Below the pieces are notes generated by a model that was not told the origin of the DNA, searched no databases, and saw nothing but the letters and a program-made list of their open reading frames with translations. A stretch of 64,000 nucleotides of DNA from Hydnum rufescens UP504 (lineage: Eukaryota; Basidiomycota; Agaricomycetes; Cantharellales; Hydnaceae), in NCBI GenBank assembly GCA_014904985.1, contig MU129052.1, positions 101,113-165,112 on the forward strand, read 5' to 3'. Made by a program: the position numbers and the translations under genes. Position 1 is the first letter of the stretch, and each line of letters opens with the position of its first letter. Of the stretch, positions 13,480 to 25,125 are shown piece by piece.

Positions 13480-14000
13480 TTAGCCCCCAATGTTGCTCAG
13501 TCCGAGGTCAGTCAATCCGAGGTCGGTCAATCTGAGGTTGGTCAATCCAACGTTGGTCAATCCGGGGTTGGTCAATCTGGGGTTGGTCAATCCGAGGTTG
13601 GTCAATCTGGGGTTGGTCAATCCGAGGTTGGTCAATCTGAGGTTGGTCAATCCAAGGTCACTCAATCCGAGGTCACTCAATCCAAGGTCACTCAATCCGA
13701 GGTCACTCAATCCGAGGTCGCTCCATACAAGGTCACTCAATCCAAGGTCGCTCAATCCGAGGTCACTCAATCCAAGGTCGCTCAATCCGAGGTTGGTCAA
13801 TACAAGGTCACTCAATCCGAGGTCGCTCAATCCAAGGTCGCTCAATCCAAGGTCACTCAATCCGAGGTCGCTCAATCCAAGGTCGCTCAATCCAAGGTCG
13901 CTCAATCCGAGGTCGCTCAATCCAAGGTCGCTCAATCCAAGGTCGCTCAATCCGAGGTCGGTCAATACAAGGTCGCTCAATCCGAGGTCGCTCAATCTGA
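13480..14000 (+). repeat. 15-nt tandem array encoding pentapeptide repeats
   Basis: About 35 units of a 15-nt repeat, consensus GGTCGCTCAATCCGA or GGTCACTCAATCCAA, in frame with the KDZ C-terminal exon. It encodes (V-A/T/G-Q-S-E/K)n. Because the unit is a multiple of three with few stop-prone triplets, two further frames (one on each strand) are also open across it; I treat those as shadows. Unit variants are interspersed, as expected from unequal exchange. The tail beyond it is acidic (SSDDDEEFEPEP) and ends SETSSDEE. Confidence 0.9.
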
Positions 14001-14404
14001 CATGCCTCAATCTGGCATCTCTTGGGCTGATTTCCCTCAACAAGGTGGCAGAACCTTGACTAGTGAGACCAGGGCTCTGCTTGATTGCAGGGTGCCCCTC
14101 CCACCCCTGTCCAAGTTGGCAGGGTCCTTAGCTGAACAAGCAGCAATCCCAAAGTTGCCAAGGTCAGACAAATGGACAGTGGGCCCTGGAGAAGGGGAGG
14201 TGGATAGCTCAGATGATGATGAAGAATTTGAGCCAGAGCCTCGGCCAGTTATTGCTGACCCAGTCCTACTCACAGCTACAGACCTCCTTCATGAGGGTCA
14301 TTTGGATGATATGGGAAGTGAGACTAGTAGTGATGAAGAATAAGTCCATGTTATCTACATATGTACTTAGCAAAAATAATACAGAAACTGAAACCATTCA
14401 GTTA

Positions 14405-14640
14405 ATTGTGGGGGGCCCCTAGCTGAACTTAGAAAATACTCGGGTTTGAAATGAGGCCTTTGGAGGCAGTGCTGAGGGGCCCCTGGGGCCCCTGGATCAG
14501 TACTTGAGCCCCCCTGAGCCCATCCAAGTTAGCCCACAGGGGCCACCAGGGGCCCCATGGGCTGTATATCTAATTAGAGCATATAAATGCAACCCTCAAA
14601 GTATCTAATTAGATACTGATAATTGGCTGACCAGCCTGTT
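14405..14640. repeat. terminal-repeat fragment related to the 5-kb palindromic element
   Basis: Read on the minus strand from 14640, this begins GGCTGGTCAGCCAATTATC, continues through TATCTAATTAGATA and TTGCATTTATAT, and ends in several GGGGCCCC palindromes. The same order of motifs forms both ends of the element at 34916-39909. It starts about 60 nt after the KDZ stop codon, so it could be the 3' terminal repeat of the KDZ element or a separate truncated insertion. I found no matching left end upstream of the KDZ gene. Confidence 0.7.
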
Positions 14641-14935
14641 GCTAGATGTCTAAGCCCTGAATCATATGATAATAAGTTCAAGCCCATAAAAGTTTGAAAT
14701 CAGAAATAGCCTCTAAGTTTCAATTTCACAATTGTGATACAAGTAGTCCAGCTAGAGTCAGAAACATTACATCATATCTGAGTCATCCATATCATTTCTA
14801 TAACTAGTAAGTCAGTCAATTCATTGAGGCTAACCTGAGCCCTCCCATACCTTTTCATTCCCAATCCCTATAACCTCAGCCAACATCTGGTGGTGTTAGT
14901 AATTTCTGCAGAGCTATAAAGCATCTTCTACAGCA
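14637..14935 (+). repeat. dispersed 300-bp repeat, copy 1 (probable solo LTR)
   Basis: Starts TGTTGCTAGA and ends near CTACAGCA. It is colinear over about 300 bp with 58503-58806, with scattered, mostly transition differences. TG...CA ends and a TATAAAG motif near the 3' end fit a solo LTR. No coding region. Confidence 0.7.
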
Positions 14936-14959
14936 GACCTGTCACATGTTAAATAGGGG

Positions 14960-15865
14960 TTATTGCAACACTCTCAAGGAGTAAATGTGGACTATCTCCC
15001 TCAGTTTTGTTCAGATCACCTCAGAAAAATAGCTCCTGGAAAGCTATGATCAATACCTATCCAACAATACCAAATATGCACTTATCAGATGCACACTGCA
15101 TCCTCCAGGTCGATTTTACCTCATGCTCCACACTGTTCTTCAGTATTTCATGAATATCTCCACCAGTTTTGATCTGATTTGTTAGAAAAGACCACCCCTA
15201 GAAAGACACTGAAAATCCGCATTGAATGGTACAAAGGTAAAGACTAATGGATTAGATCTTGGCTTCCTGTAATTTAGTCTCCCCATGTCTCATTTGATCT
15301 TTACCTCCACTTTTATGATTACTAAAGGCAATTATGATTCCAGAACCCTATGTCCGATGGAGGGTACGTCTAGGGCGATCGGTTCCACCTTTCCCCAAGG
15401 GATCTTGTTCAGTAGAAGAGGAGGAATACCTTGGTTAAGCCATATTTCCCTATTCTGACTTGATATTGGAATATCTCCTTCATTTTTGAAGCTTTTGACT
15501 TGATTTCTTTTTCATAATTTTTTCCTTAACCCACCTTTCCACTGGTCACCATAGTATTTTTATGTGATGTATATTAAGTGCAGGAGATGTGAATTTCTAT
15601 CATCTTTCCCCCCATCCCCAGTTGAAAAGCTAGTTGAACTACTGCTGGTGTCAGGGTAAATTCCACAACTCAACCCTCACTAATAACACTTTTGATAGGC
15701 TCTCAAGAGGAGGACCTAGAGTGTGATTCCCTGATTTAACACCCCCTTCATTTATTGTCTGGATAGGTTCTGTCTATACAGGACAATTTCACCTGTCCAA
15801 AGACCTCTCCTCCCCTTGGACCTGAACATTTGGATTGACCCTGTGATCCCCTCTCTTCATCCTCA
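14960..15865 (+). repeat. LTR-family fragment, plus orientation
   Basis: Diverged copy of the LTR found intact at 46278-47453. Shared blocks include CTTCATTTTTGAAGCTTTTGACTTG near 15480-15505 (given here only as a landmark) and the terminal block ending CTGTGATCCCCTCTCTTC near 15858. The 5' end is truncated near the solo LTR. It faces the opposite way to the copy at 16960-19421. Confidence 0.6.
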
Positions 15866-15951
15866 TTTCCATTTCATGGACTGTGGTTGGATTTGACTTC
15901 CGTTTCCTGCTTACACTGGATTGTTGGGATGGGACTGGATCAGCATGAGAT

Positions 15952-16374
15952 CTAGTTTGGGTTGTGGACACAGGTGGAGGTAGCAGGGGGGGCCACCTTT
16001 GGGCAGCCAGTAGCAGTGGAGGACTTGTCCAAGGTGAGGGCTTGGCTATAGGAGGTGGGCTGGGAAGAGGCCAGGACAGAGGAGAGAGCAGATACATCCT
16101 GCTCAAGTTTGTCAAAGCAGTTGTGGATATCTTCAGTGAGGATGGCAAGTTGGGCAGCAATCCAGTTACCTGCCTCCATGTTGCATTTATTCTGCCATGC
16201 CAGATCCAGGATACCCTTGAAGTCCTCCACTGGGATGGAGAAGGTCTTGGGTTCTTTGGCCTGGGAGCATTGTGATGCTGTTTTCTTGGCTGAGATCTGC
16301 TCAAGGAGTTTAGTGGCACAAGCACTCTGGTCTTTGTAGCCATGCTCAAGGGCCTCTTGAGAGGCCCACCACAC
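15952..16374 (-). CDS. hypothetical ORF between inverted LTR-family fragments
   Basis: A 140-codon minus-strand ORF starting MWWASQEALEHGYKDQS. It is rich in Ala, Gln and Ser, with a helical stretch (LAILTEDIHNCFDKLEQD) and a Ser/Pro-rich tail. It sits between two LTR-family fragments that face each other, so a gag-like or LINE ORF1-like origin is possible. No zinc knuckle or RNA-binding motif is visible. Another frame (16349-15789) is open over the same stretch but has low-complexity Pro/Ser composition and looks like a shadow. Confidence 0.35.
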   Translation of the reverse strand: MWWASQEALEHGYKDQSACATKLLEQISAKKTASQCSQAKEPKTFSIPVEDFKGILDLAWQNKCNMEAGNWIAAQLAILTEDIHNCFDKLEQDVSALSSVLASSQPTSYSQALTLDKSSTATGCPKVAPPATSTCVHNPN

Positions 16375-16959
16375 CTTGGTAGCCTACCAGGGATGGTTCC
16401 AGATGTGGCCTGTAGAACAACCAGAGTCTCCCCTAAAGGTCTTCACACCTTTTGGTGCTACTCTGGTCACCAAAGCTGCCTATAGGGTGCACAGAGGGAT
16501 CTCACCAACTGTCATGCTGGTCCTGTAGGTCTTCTCCCAAAATCTTATGTGTGCAAGGGAATCAACTCAAGCATTCTGGGCATTTACCACCTGGAATCTA
16601 TAACAGAATGGACTTAGGTTGACAATTACCTCATCTTCAGAGTTTTAACTTTGCTTAGCTCATCTGTGAAGTTTGACTCCAGCAGTGGTTTCACACATGT
16701 GATCTGTGATGAGAGCCAAGGTGCCAAAAATTAGTGGTGTCACTCAGGTTTGAACCTCCAACCTCTTAATGCCATTACAGCAACAGTGCATATTAGACAG
16801 TTAAGTCAACACAACTGTGCTAAAATAAGAAAATTAGAAGACTATGTACTGGCCCTTCTGAGTTCCAAGTGCCAAATAGACTTTTCCCTCTCACTCACAG
16901 GGTGGGTTGATCAAACATGGTGTTCTCCATCATCATATATATAAATGGTGAAGATTCCA

Positions 16960-19421
16960 AGTTAAGTTAGTCAATCCAAAAGCACAGTGTAAGCAGGAGA
17001 AAAAGGGGGAATCTCTGCTACACTCCGTGATATGGAATCAAGAATGAAGAATGGGGGCCACCAAAATAATCCCAATATTTAAGTCTGAGTGTAGGAGGGT
17101 CTTTAGGATAGAAGATAATCTGCTGTCAGCAGTAGTTGCCCAAGCAGATGAATAAAGAGGAAATTATGCCACAAATACCACACTCCAAGGTTCTAGTCTT
17201 GTGGCCTTAGACAAAGTGTAGTAGTAGCAGTGTCCTCAGATGGAATTCACCCAGAAATCCAGCAGCAATATTTCAGTGCTTCAGACTGGGGAGGGGGAAG
17301 ACAATGGAATTTTCAACACAATTTGCTTAATATACAACCCAGCTATGATATCAAATATCCGACAGAAGCAGGGGGATAGGGGAAATATGTAGAAAAAGGA
17401 ATCAAGTCAAAAGCTTCAAAACTGACAGAGATATTCAATTTACAAGGCTGGGGATAGGATAAAGCATAAAATGACTATTTCTCCTTCCCTTTTGGACAGA
17501 TCCCCTTGAGGAATGGTGAAATGAGTCATCCTGGACATCCTATCCTTCGGATATAAGGCTGCTGGACAATATTCAATATTTGAAAATTGGAAGGAGGAAT
17601 GATGTTCTCCTGAGACATAGGGGGAAATTTGTATGCAGAACACTGAGTTCTTCTTCGCTCGCAACTCCTTTTATTCCGTTGGATGGTAATTTTCAATACC
17701 TTTCTAGGCGCAGTTGTTTCATGAAAATCTGATCAAAACTGAGGGAGAAATTTGAAATATACACCTTCTGATTATGAATGAGCAGGTGGAATCATTCCAG
17801 AAGCTTCAGTTTTGATCTGATGAACATGTAATTGGTATCATTCGATAGGTATTGATCACAGATTTCAGGGCGCTACTGTTTGTTACCAGTCACATTGCCG
17901 TACCCTAGTAATTGCCGTTTTCTTCCTAGATCCCTCAATTCTCCTCCTTTGGTGTCCAAATTCATGTCATGGGTGTGTTCAGAGTGTATCTAGGATCCTG
18001 TGCAAAAAACACCCAGAAATAGTTGAATTGCACCCTAACAAGGCAAATTGTTTGTGGGATATTGTCAAATTCACATATTTTTTAGGCTTAAAAAAGGATT
18101 TATGATTTTTATGGCCTCTCTGTGAGTACAGAATTACTTGGGATGTGTAGGGAAGGATATTGGCTATCTCTGGGAAGAGTCTGGGCTTTCCCTGAGTCAC
18201 AGCTTACCAGAAAAGGGACAATGCAAGTGAGCCAGGCACACCTTCAACTTCAATATCTTCCCCCAAGCAGCATCAGTCCACATTTCCCCAACACCAGATA
18301 GATAATTCATCGAACAGACCTCATCACTGTCATCTGCAACCTCACCCAGCATGGATTGGGGCACCTGGGGATGCCCAGTTGAACTCTTGGACTGAAACTG
18401 CAGCAGTCCAGTCAGATTAGGGTATGTGGACAAACCCGTGCCTGGAACTTATCCAGGCCCACCCCCACCACCTGTCACACAATAAGCAGGTCAGAAAAGT
18501 CCAGCAGAGGGGTTCTTTTGCTGGATCAACACTTGCAGCAAGTTCTAGGGTACAGCAACAACTGAAGCAAAATCGGGACCCCAACACAGATTCCACCTCC
18601 TGCCCCCAATTTTTCATATAATTGTCTATAATTTTGCTGAACTGTAGATACTGTTATTCTCTATGTATGTGCCAAATTTGAGCCCTATTTGAGAAGTTTA
18701 ACATGGTTAAAAGCATGGATCTCTCATAATGTGGCAATTAACCAGTAACAAACAGTATATTTTCAAATTGACCAGATACAAATTGACTTTGAAAAGTGAA
18801 AAATACTCCTTGAGAGCATGGATTCCATAGTAAAATAGTTCTAGAGCATGCAGTTTTAATCAGATTGACCTGTACTTGGTATCATTGGATAGGTGTGAAT
18901 CATATCTTTCCAGACACTATTTTTTGGGCTGATTCAATCAAAACTGACAGAGAAATCCGATGAATACTCCTTGAGAGTGCCACATTTGCCCCTATTTGAT
19001 TATGTAATGCATCCCCAAGTAGGAATGAAGGCCCGGGTGTGTAATCCATTGTATTACATAATACCAATTCATTAGGGTCGCCCTTAAGGCAGCAGGATTG
19101 ATTTGAAGGGATTGAAGGAGAATTCAAGATGATATACAGAAGGGCAAGTTGAATTGCCGGGTCCACCATATCATGGCTTATGGTAGGGCATAGATGAATA
19201 CAGTCCCTGTGGCCTGTTGAAGACCCCAGGAGATTGACTCATGTACAAGAAGAATGAGCATTCCATTTACATGTTTTCAAGCATATGGAATTCAGGCTCA
19301 TTCTTGGACAAATGAAAGAATTGTTATTCGGACAACATATTGGTACATTTTTAATTCATTCATTGGAAAATTCAACACTGAAAGGGAACTCTATGTGGTA
19401 GGGATTTTTCCCTCCAACAAT
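16960..19421 (-). repeat. LTR-family copy, minus orientation, interrupted
   Basis: On the minus strand it starts TGTTGGAGGGAAAAATCCC at 19421, almost the same start as the LTR at 47453. Homology continues to about 18880, is replaced by other sequence from about 18880 to 17770, and resumes to about 16960. Matching landmarks are the AAAACTGACAGAGAAAT module (near 18940) and the CAAGTCAAAAGCTTCAAAACTGA block (near 17405-17425, a landmark only). The insert holds only weak ORFs (18617-18197 on the minus strand) without recognisable similarity. Confidence 0.6.
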
Positions 19422-19589
19422 GGGAATAGTGAATTTTCATTCCTAACATAAACAAGTCAATTGTGGACAGCCTCTTGCATGCCTTTTCTGTGGTAGATTC
19501 AGATTCCCACTCCCAGTCTACTTTTCCTATCATGGGGGGAAAAATATAAGAGAATGTAAGTCTAATTTACCTTAACTTCAACAACTTTT

Positions 19590-19950
19590 TACTGACTGTC
19601 TTGGTTGATTTCATTGACTTTTGGGGGTGTTTTTTATTGACTTCCAGGGGTGTTTGATTGACTTCTGGGGGGTATTTTTATTGACTTTGGGGGGTGTTTT
19701 ATTGACTTCTGGGGGTTATTTTTATTGATTTCTGGGGGGTGTTTTTATTAACTCTTGGGGTATTTTTGTTGACTTTGGGGGGGAAAAGAATGTGAGTCTG
19801 ATTTACATTAATTTCAACAGCTTTTACTGACTTTCTTAATGACTTCTGTTCATTTTGGTGGTTGACTTGGGGTGGCCATTTCATCAACTCTGGGGGCTAT
19901 TTTGGTCAACTCTGGGGGCTATTTTGATTAACCCTGGGGGTGATTTTGTT
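19590..19950 (+). repeat. G-rich tandem array with TTGACTTCTGGGGG core
   Basis: About ten imperfect units of roughly 28-30 nt, each TTGACTT(C/T)(T/G)GGGGGTGTTTT or a TCAACTCTGGGGGCTATTTT variant. Runs of four to six G in regular spacing could form G-quadruplexes. The array ends about 150 nt before the first Helitron-like coding sequence. Confidence 0.8.
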
Positions 19951-20089
19951 AACTGTTGATGGTGGTTGTTCAATGTTGGGGAATTAAGGTCATCCCTGGA
20001 ACCCCAAGGGACACCCAGCCCTGACCACACTAAAAATCAAAGCTGTAGCAGAGAAAGACAGGAGAGAGAACTCCACTCCCCTGTGAAGG

Positions 20090-23000
20090 AAAGATCTACT
20101 CCACAACCCAACAACATCAAATCAGCCAATTACAAGCACAGGCTGATGTATTGCCACCTCTTCAGGCAAAACACATTTATCATTGTGCTGTCAACCAGCC
20201 ACAGGGACCATCCCAAGCTGGACCATCTCAGGTCCCTGTGCCAAATCCACACATTCCACCACACATTCCACAACACAATTTCCCACTATAACCACCATTT
20301 GAATTAAATCAGCAGCATCAGCAGCAGTCACCAATGCCACAAACCCACACTTCACAATCTGAAACAGTAACATCATCATCATCTGCATTGGATGAAAATA
20401 TGGGTTCTGGGGATGATTATGAACCATCAACACAATCATCACCTGAAATTGAGGATGATGAGGCTGATGACTTTCTTGATACACCACCCTCTGCCTGGCC
20501 TTGCCAAAATGCATGGAGGCCTCAATGATATGAACAACTTCCTGATTGTCAAGTTCACCATGCACCTCAAATACTACAAACACCAGAGCATGTTCCACCT
20601 CCCCCACATGGCCATAATCAAGGCCAACTTGGAAGACATCTTCATGGTCATAGCTATAGAATTCCCATGCAAGGCCATGGCCAAGGTGCTGGGGCACCTG
20701 CTGGAGGTGGTGGCCCTGGGGATTCAGACAGTGATGGTGATGGGGTTAATGATGACCATGCACAAGGACAGGGTGCTCCAAGAGAACCCCATGGCCATGG
20801 CCAAGGTTGAGGAGAGGGTTGAGGTTGAGGTCAAGGGGAGGGTCAAGGTCAAGGGGAGGGTCAAGGTCAAGGAGAGGGTTGAGGTTGAGGTCAAGGTCAA
20901 GGTTGAGGTCAATGGCCCATATGCATTCAGGATCCATGGGCAACTCTCACATCTTCATGGAGCACTTCTACCAGAGGTGCAGCTTATTTACACCAGTATG
21001 ATGATGCATTACTGAAAAATACTTCTCTTTTCAGGCTGGACATGATATCAGCTATGCACAGATGTATATCCATAACACTCAGGAGGCACTTGCACATGCC
21101 CATCAACAGTGGGTGGCCCACAACCAAGGCACTACACCTGAAATTATGCTTGAGCTTCAGGATATGATGCATGCCAATAATCCCTACATTCCCATGTACA
21201 GAACTGCTCATGAGATTTTGCTTGCTCTTCCAGTAGCTCAGTGTAATGTTGAGTGTTGCATTCATCTGGATGAAAGTGCAGATCAGCACCATTACAATCT
21301 CCCCCAAGCTGACCAGATTGCAGCAATTCTCCCAGGGGATGGAGAAAATGCTACCCATGGTCAGGACATTGTCTTACATCTCCAGCAAGGGGAAAATGGC
21401 TTGCAGCATATTTATGAGGACAGCCCAACCTATACTCCACTGCTGTATGTCCTATTGTTTCCATATGGGGAGACTGGGTTTTGCCATGGTATCCCATTGG
21501 TTGGAGAAGATGAGCCTGATGAAGACAGTGAGATTATTCTATGGCTGAATTAAACCTATTTCTGAATTATGACTTCTTTATAGATGCTGAAGGGAATAAT
21601 AGCATGGTGTCATACACATGCTTTTGGGCATACCGTCTTCATAACCGCATGCTCCCTGCACATGGTGCACACCCAGCTCAGATGGAACCCACAACCATCT
21701 TCCACAGTGGCTGTCTCTCTCATCAACTTATTGTTGATGTTTGGGCATGTGTGGAACAGCTGAATCTCTGCTGGATTAGGCAGAATCAGGCTACTATTCG
21801 TTCTGAACTCTATGGTGGCTTGGTTGATGCCATGAATGGGAATCAAAATGCTAATGCTGCTGCACTGGGACAGCAAATTATCCTGCCTTCATCCCATATT
21901 GGAAGTCCTCAGCACATGATGCAGCTATACCAAGACACCATGGCAGCTGCATGGTTCTATGGACCTGCAACCTACTTCATCACTGTCACTGCAAATCCTA
22001 ACTGGCCTGAGATCCTTGGGGCTATACTTCCAGGCCAAGTTCCAGCAGATCAGCCTGATTTAGTGGATCGTGTCTTTTATGAGAAGCTCAGTCTTCTATT
22101 CAAGACACTTGCTGTGGTGTTTGGAAAACAATTGGCATGTGTACATGTCATTGAATTCCAGAAACGTGGCCTACCCCATGCCCATCTTCTATTATGGATT
22201 GACTGGGAGGATAAACCTCAAACTTCAGAAGATCTTGACAAGGTCAGCTGGACTGTCATCACCTTATGCTCTCAACTGAGATATTGACTTAAATAACAGG
22301 TCATTTGGTCTCACCTACCAGATCCTGAGACACAACCAAGGCTCTATGCACAAGTGACATCAACCATGATCCATTCCTGTAAAGTTGGCAGATGTCGTGA
22401 TGTGGAGGATGGAAGATGCACCAAAGGCTTTCCAAAAGAATTCCGTGATGAAACATCCATGGATGGGAAAGGATTTCCATTATATGCTCGCCCTGACAAT
22501 GGCCAGACCTGGGTCAGCCATGGAAAGACATATCACAATGGCCATGTTGTTCCCTATAATCCACACTTGCTTATGCTCCTTGGATGTCATGTCAATGTTG
22601 AATTCTGTGCTAACATGCACAGTAGCACAAAGTACATCCACAAATACATCACCAAAGGTCCAGATCGAGCCACACTTGAGATGAGACGTGATGAAATCAA
22701 GGAGTACATTGATGCATGATACATTGGAGTACCAGAGGCCTGCTGGCGCATTTTCCATTATGAGCTCCATGAGCAAATCCCAAACATTGTCTGATTGCCC
22801 TTCCATCTCCCAGGTCAACATTTGGTCCACTTCAATCCTGAAGATACCCTTGCCAATATAGTGGAGGACAATGCAAATAATGAGAGTATGCTTACTCAAT
22901 TCTTCAAGGTGGGAAACAACAGGATTGATCATCACAGAAAATTTAGCACTCACTTTCTTGCCTCACCTGCAGACTAACCAAAACAATGTTCCAGGAGCAT

Positions 23001-25125
23001 GAGCTCTCACATATCAGGAGTTTCCTCAGCATTTTGTCTGGGCAAGAAAGGTCTGGAAGCCACGAGAGAGGGGCTTTGCAATTGGTCGCATGTATGGTGC
23101 ATTCCCATCTGCAGGAGATCGATTCTATCTCCGCACTCTCCTCACAATTGTGAGGGGTCCACAATCATTCGAAGATCTGCACACTGTGGATGGATCCTTC
23201 ATGGGACCTATAGACAAGCCTGTTTGGCCATGGGATTGCTTGAAGATGATGGTGAATGGCGGCTCTGTCTTCAAGAAGCTTCCATCATGCAGACTGGATA
23301 CACTCTTCGATCCCTATTCTCAACTATCCTCCTCCACAATAATCCATCACGTCCAGACCTCCTTTGGAATGAATTCAGGCAGTTCATATGTGATGATCTT
23401 CACCACCAACTGCAACAACCTCCACATAACATCCCTGCACCTACAAATGATCAGATCTATGATTATGGACTCTTCCTCCTTTGTGAAAGATTGGCTCAGG
23501 CAGGTCAGAGGATGGAAGTAATTGCTCCAGGCATGCCACAGGTTGAAGGCCATTGGGTAGATCAAAATGCAAATCCACTCATTGAGCGCCAGCGAGCACA
23601 CAATTATAATGAGCTCCAGGATCAAGTTGAGAGGGACCTCCCCCTTCTTAACAATGAACAAATGATGGCATACACTGCAATTTGTGCAGCATATCAATCT
23701 GGAGATGGGGGTACATTCTTCATCCATGGTCCTGGGGGGTGTGGCAAAACCTTCCTCTACAATGTTGTTACTCGAACTGCACGAAGTCAGGGGAAGATTG
23801 TCCTCTGTGTTGCATCCTCTGGCATTGCATCAATGTTGCTTCTCCTGGGTGCAACTGCACATTCTACCTTCAAGATTCCTATTCCCCTCATGGAGGATGG
23901 TGCATGCCGAATTGAGAAGCAGGGGTTTGTGCAGATCTCATGCGGGAAACCACCCTGATCATCTGGGATGAAGCTGGAATGATGCACCGAAATGGTCCAG
24001 AAGCAGTAGATCGCATGCTGAGAGATATCCGGGATGATGATAGGCCATTTGGGGGTGTGACTACTGTTTTTGGTGGAGACTTCCAACAAGTCCTTCCTGT
24101 CATTCCAAAAGGGTCTCGGGAACAGATTGTCCATGCCTGTCTCCACAAATCCCTACTGTGGCGTAACACTCACATCTTCTTCCTCACCAAAAACATGCGA
24201 CTTGAGAACAACAATGATCCTGCTACAGTCAACTTTGCCAACTGGCTCCTTGATGTTGGACATGGATGGCTTCAGGGCAATTCTGCATCAATCCACCTTC
24301 CCAATCACATGAAGGCTGGAGGAGAAGGAAAACTCCCAGATCTGATTGATGCTATTTACCCAAACATCAACCAGCCCTTGGCCGAACCACGCCCTGACAC
24401 CTACTTCCTTGACCGGGTTATATTATCACCACGAAATGATGATGTCCATCACATTAATTCAAAAATAATTGATAAATTCCCTGGCGAAGAGAAGGTCTAC
24501 CACTCTGCAGACAGCATACTTCCAGAGGATGGAGTTGATGATCCAATCCATAATCTTCCCCTCGAATACCTCAATTCTCTCAATGCATCTGGCCTCCCCA
24601 TTTCACACCTCACTCTCAAAGTTGGTGCTCCATTGCTCATCCTTCAGAATCTATCAGTCCAGGATGGTGTCTGTAATGGTACCCATGCTGTGATTCTGGA
24701 ATTGAACAATCATGTTATAAAAGCTCGGATTCTGGGTGGATCACATGCTGGGAATATCATCTTGATTCCACGTCTAAATCTGACACCTTCAGAAACAGGT
24801 ACAGTGGCTTTGGAGTCTCAAATTCCATTCTAACATCAATTTTCTCTTCACAGGTGAATTTCCATTCAAAATGCTCCATCGCCAATTCCCTGTGGCTCTT
24901 GCATTTGCAATGACCATAAACAAGGCCCAAGGCCAATCAGTTAAATTTGTTGGCCTTGATCTTCAGGTTCCTTGCTTTGGCCATGGACAACTATATGTTG
25001 CACTTTCCTGAGTGACTTCCCCTCAAGGGCTGAAGGTCATCTTCCCAACAGAAGAGCCTGTCACTGTAAATGTTGTATATAAAGATGCTTTGTTGCTTCC
25101 TGCTGTACACAATATTATTCCCTGA
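20090..25125 (+). pseudogene. Helitron 1 Rep/helicase gene, nearly full length, decayed
   Basis: Rolling-circle transposon protein. A Pro/Gln-rich then Gly/Arg-rich N-terminus (20090-20990) precedes the Helitron-like N domain (21060-21700). The Rep region carries FITVTANPNWPEI near 21980 and the HUH-bearing EFQKRGLPHAHLLL near 22160. Next come CTKGFPKEF near 22420 and the HKYITKG block near 22640. The PIF1-like helicase has Walker A GPGGCGKT near 23735, Walker B LIIWDE near 23960, GGDFQQVLPV near 24075 and the C-terminal [10 protein letters not shown] near 24915. Introns are 22243-22299 and 24799-24853. TGA stops at 22717, 22792 and 25009 fall at invariant arginines (DARY, RLP, ALSRVTS). Frame breaks lie near 21545, 23192 and 23930. 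The stop is at 25125. I could not fix the Helitron termini (TC...CTRR and hairpin). Confidence 0.93.

Larger units (their letters stand above)
9930..14343 (+). pseudogene. KDZ (Kyakuja-Dileera-Zisupton) transposase with CxC1-like N-terminus
   Basis: A decayed KDZ transposase gene. The start MPPKPSNVNIP at 9930 is followed by the linker typical of these proteins. A cysteine cluster follows (CWNCDVIPGLIHPYMEH near 10600, CPCAPAPVQL near 10850, then LDMLEFVSMLFVHLAPN). The catalytic region follows an intron at 11450-11507: FFLCLDACF near 11515, VGILYDISCQ near 12010, FGISVFHAYCHQW near 12090 and GLTDGE near 12175. A coiled-coil region and the WYWSIKNLVMDYNKH and DIWQDIGL blocks come next, then a repeat-rich tail. 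Other introns are 12868-12934 (GC-AG) and 13343-13393. Stops at 11016, 11052, 11707, 12258 and 12438 are all TGA. A one-base loss near 12191 breaks the frame after GLTDGE. KDZ elements are cut-and-paste DNA transposons expanded in Agaricomycetes. This copy cannot make active enzyme. Confidence 0.92.

Noticed and set aside
13480..14059. ORFs in two other frames across the KDZ tail repeat
   Set aside because: A 15-nt tandem unit without stops opens several frames at once. Only the frame continuing the KDZ exon has coding context on both sides.
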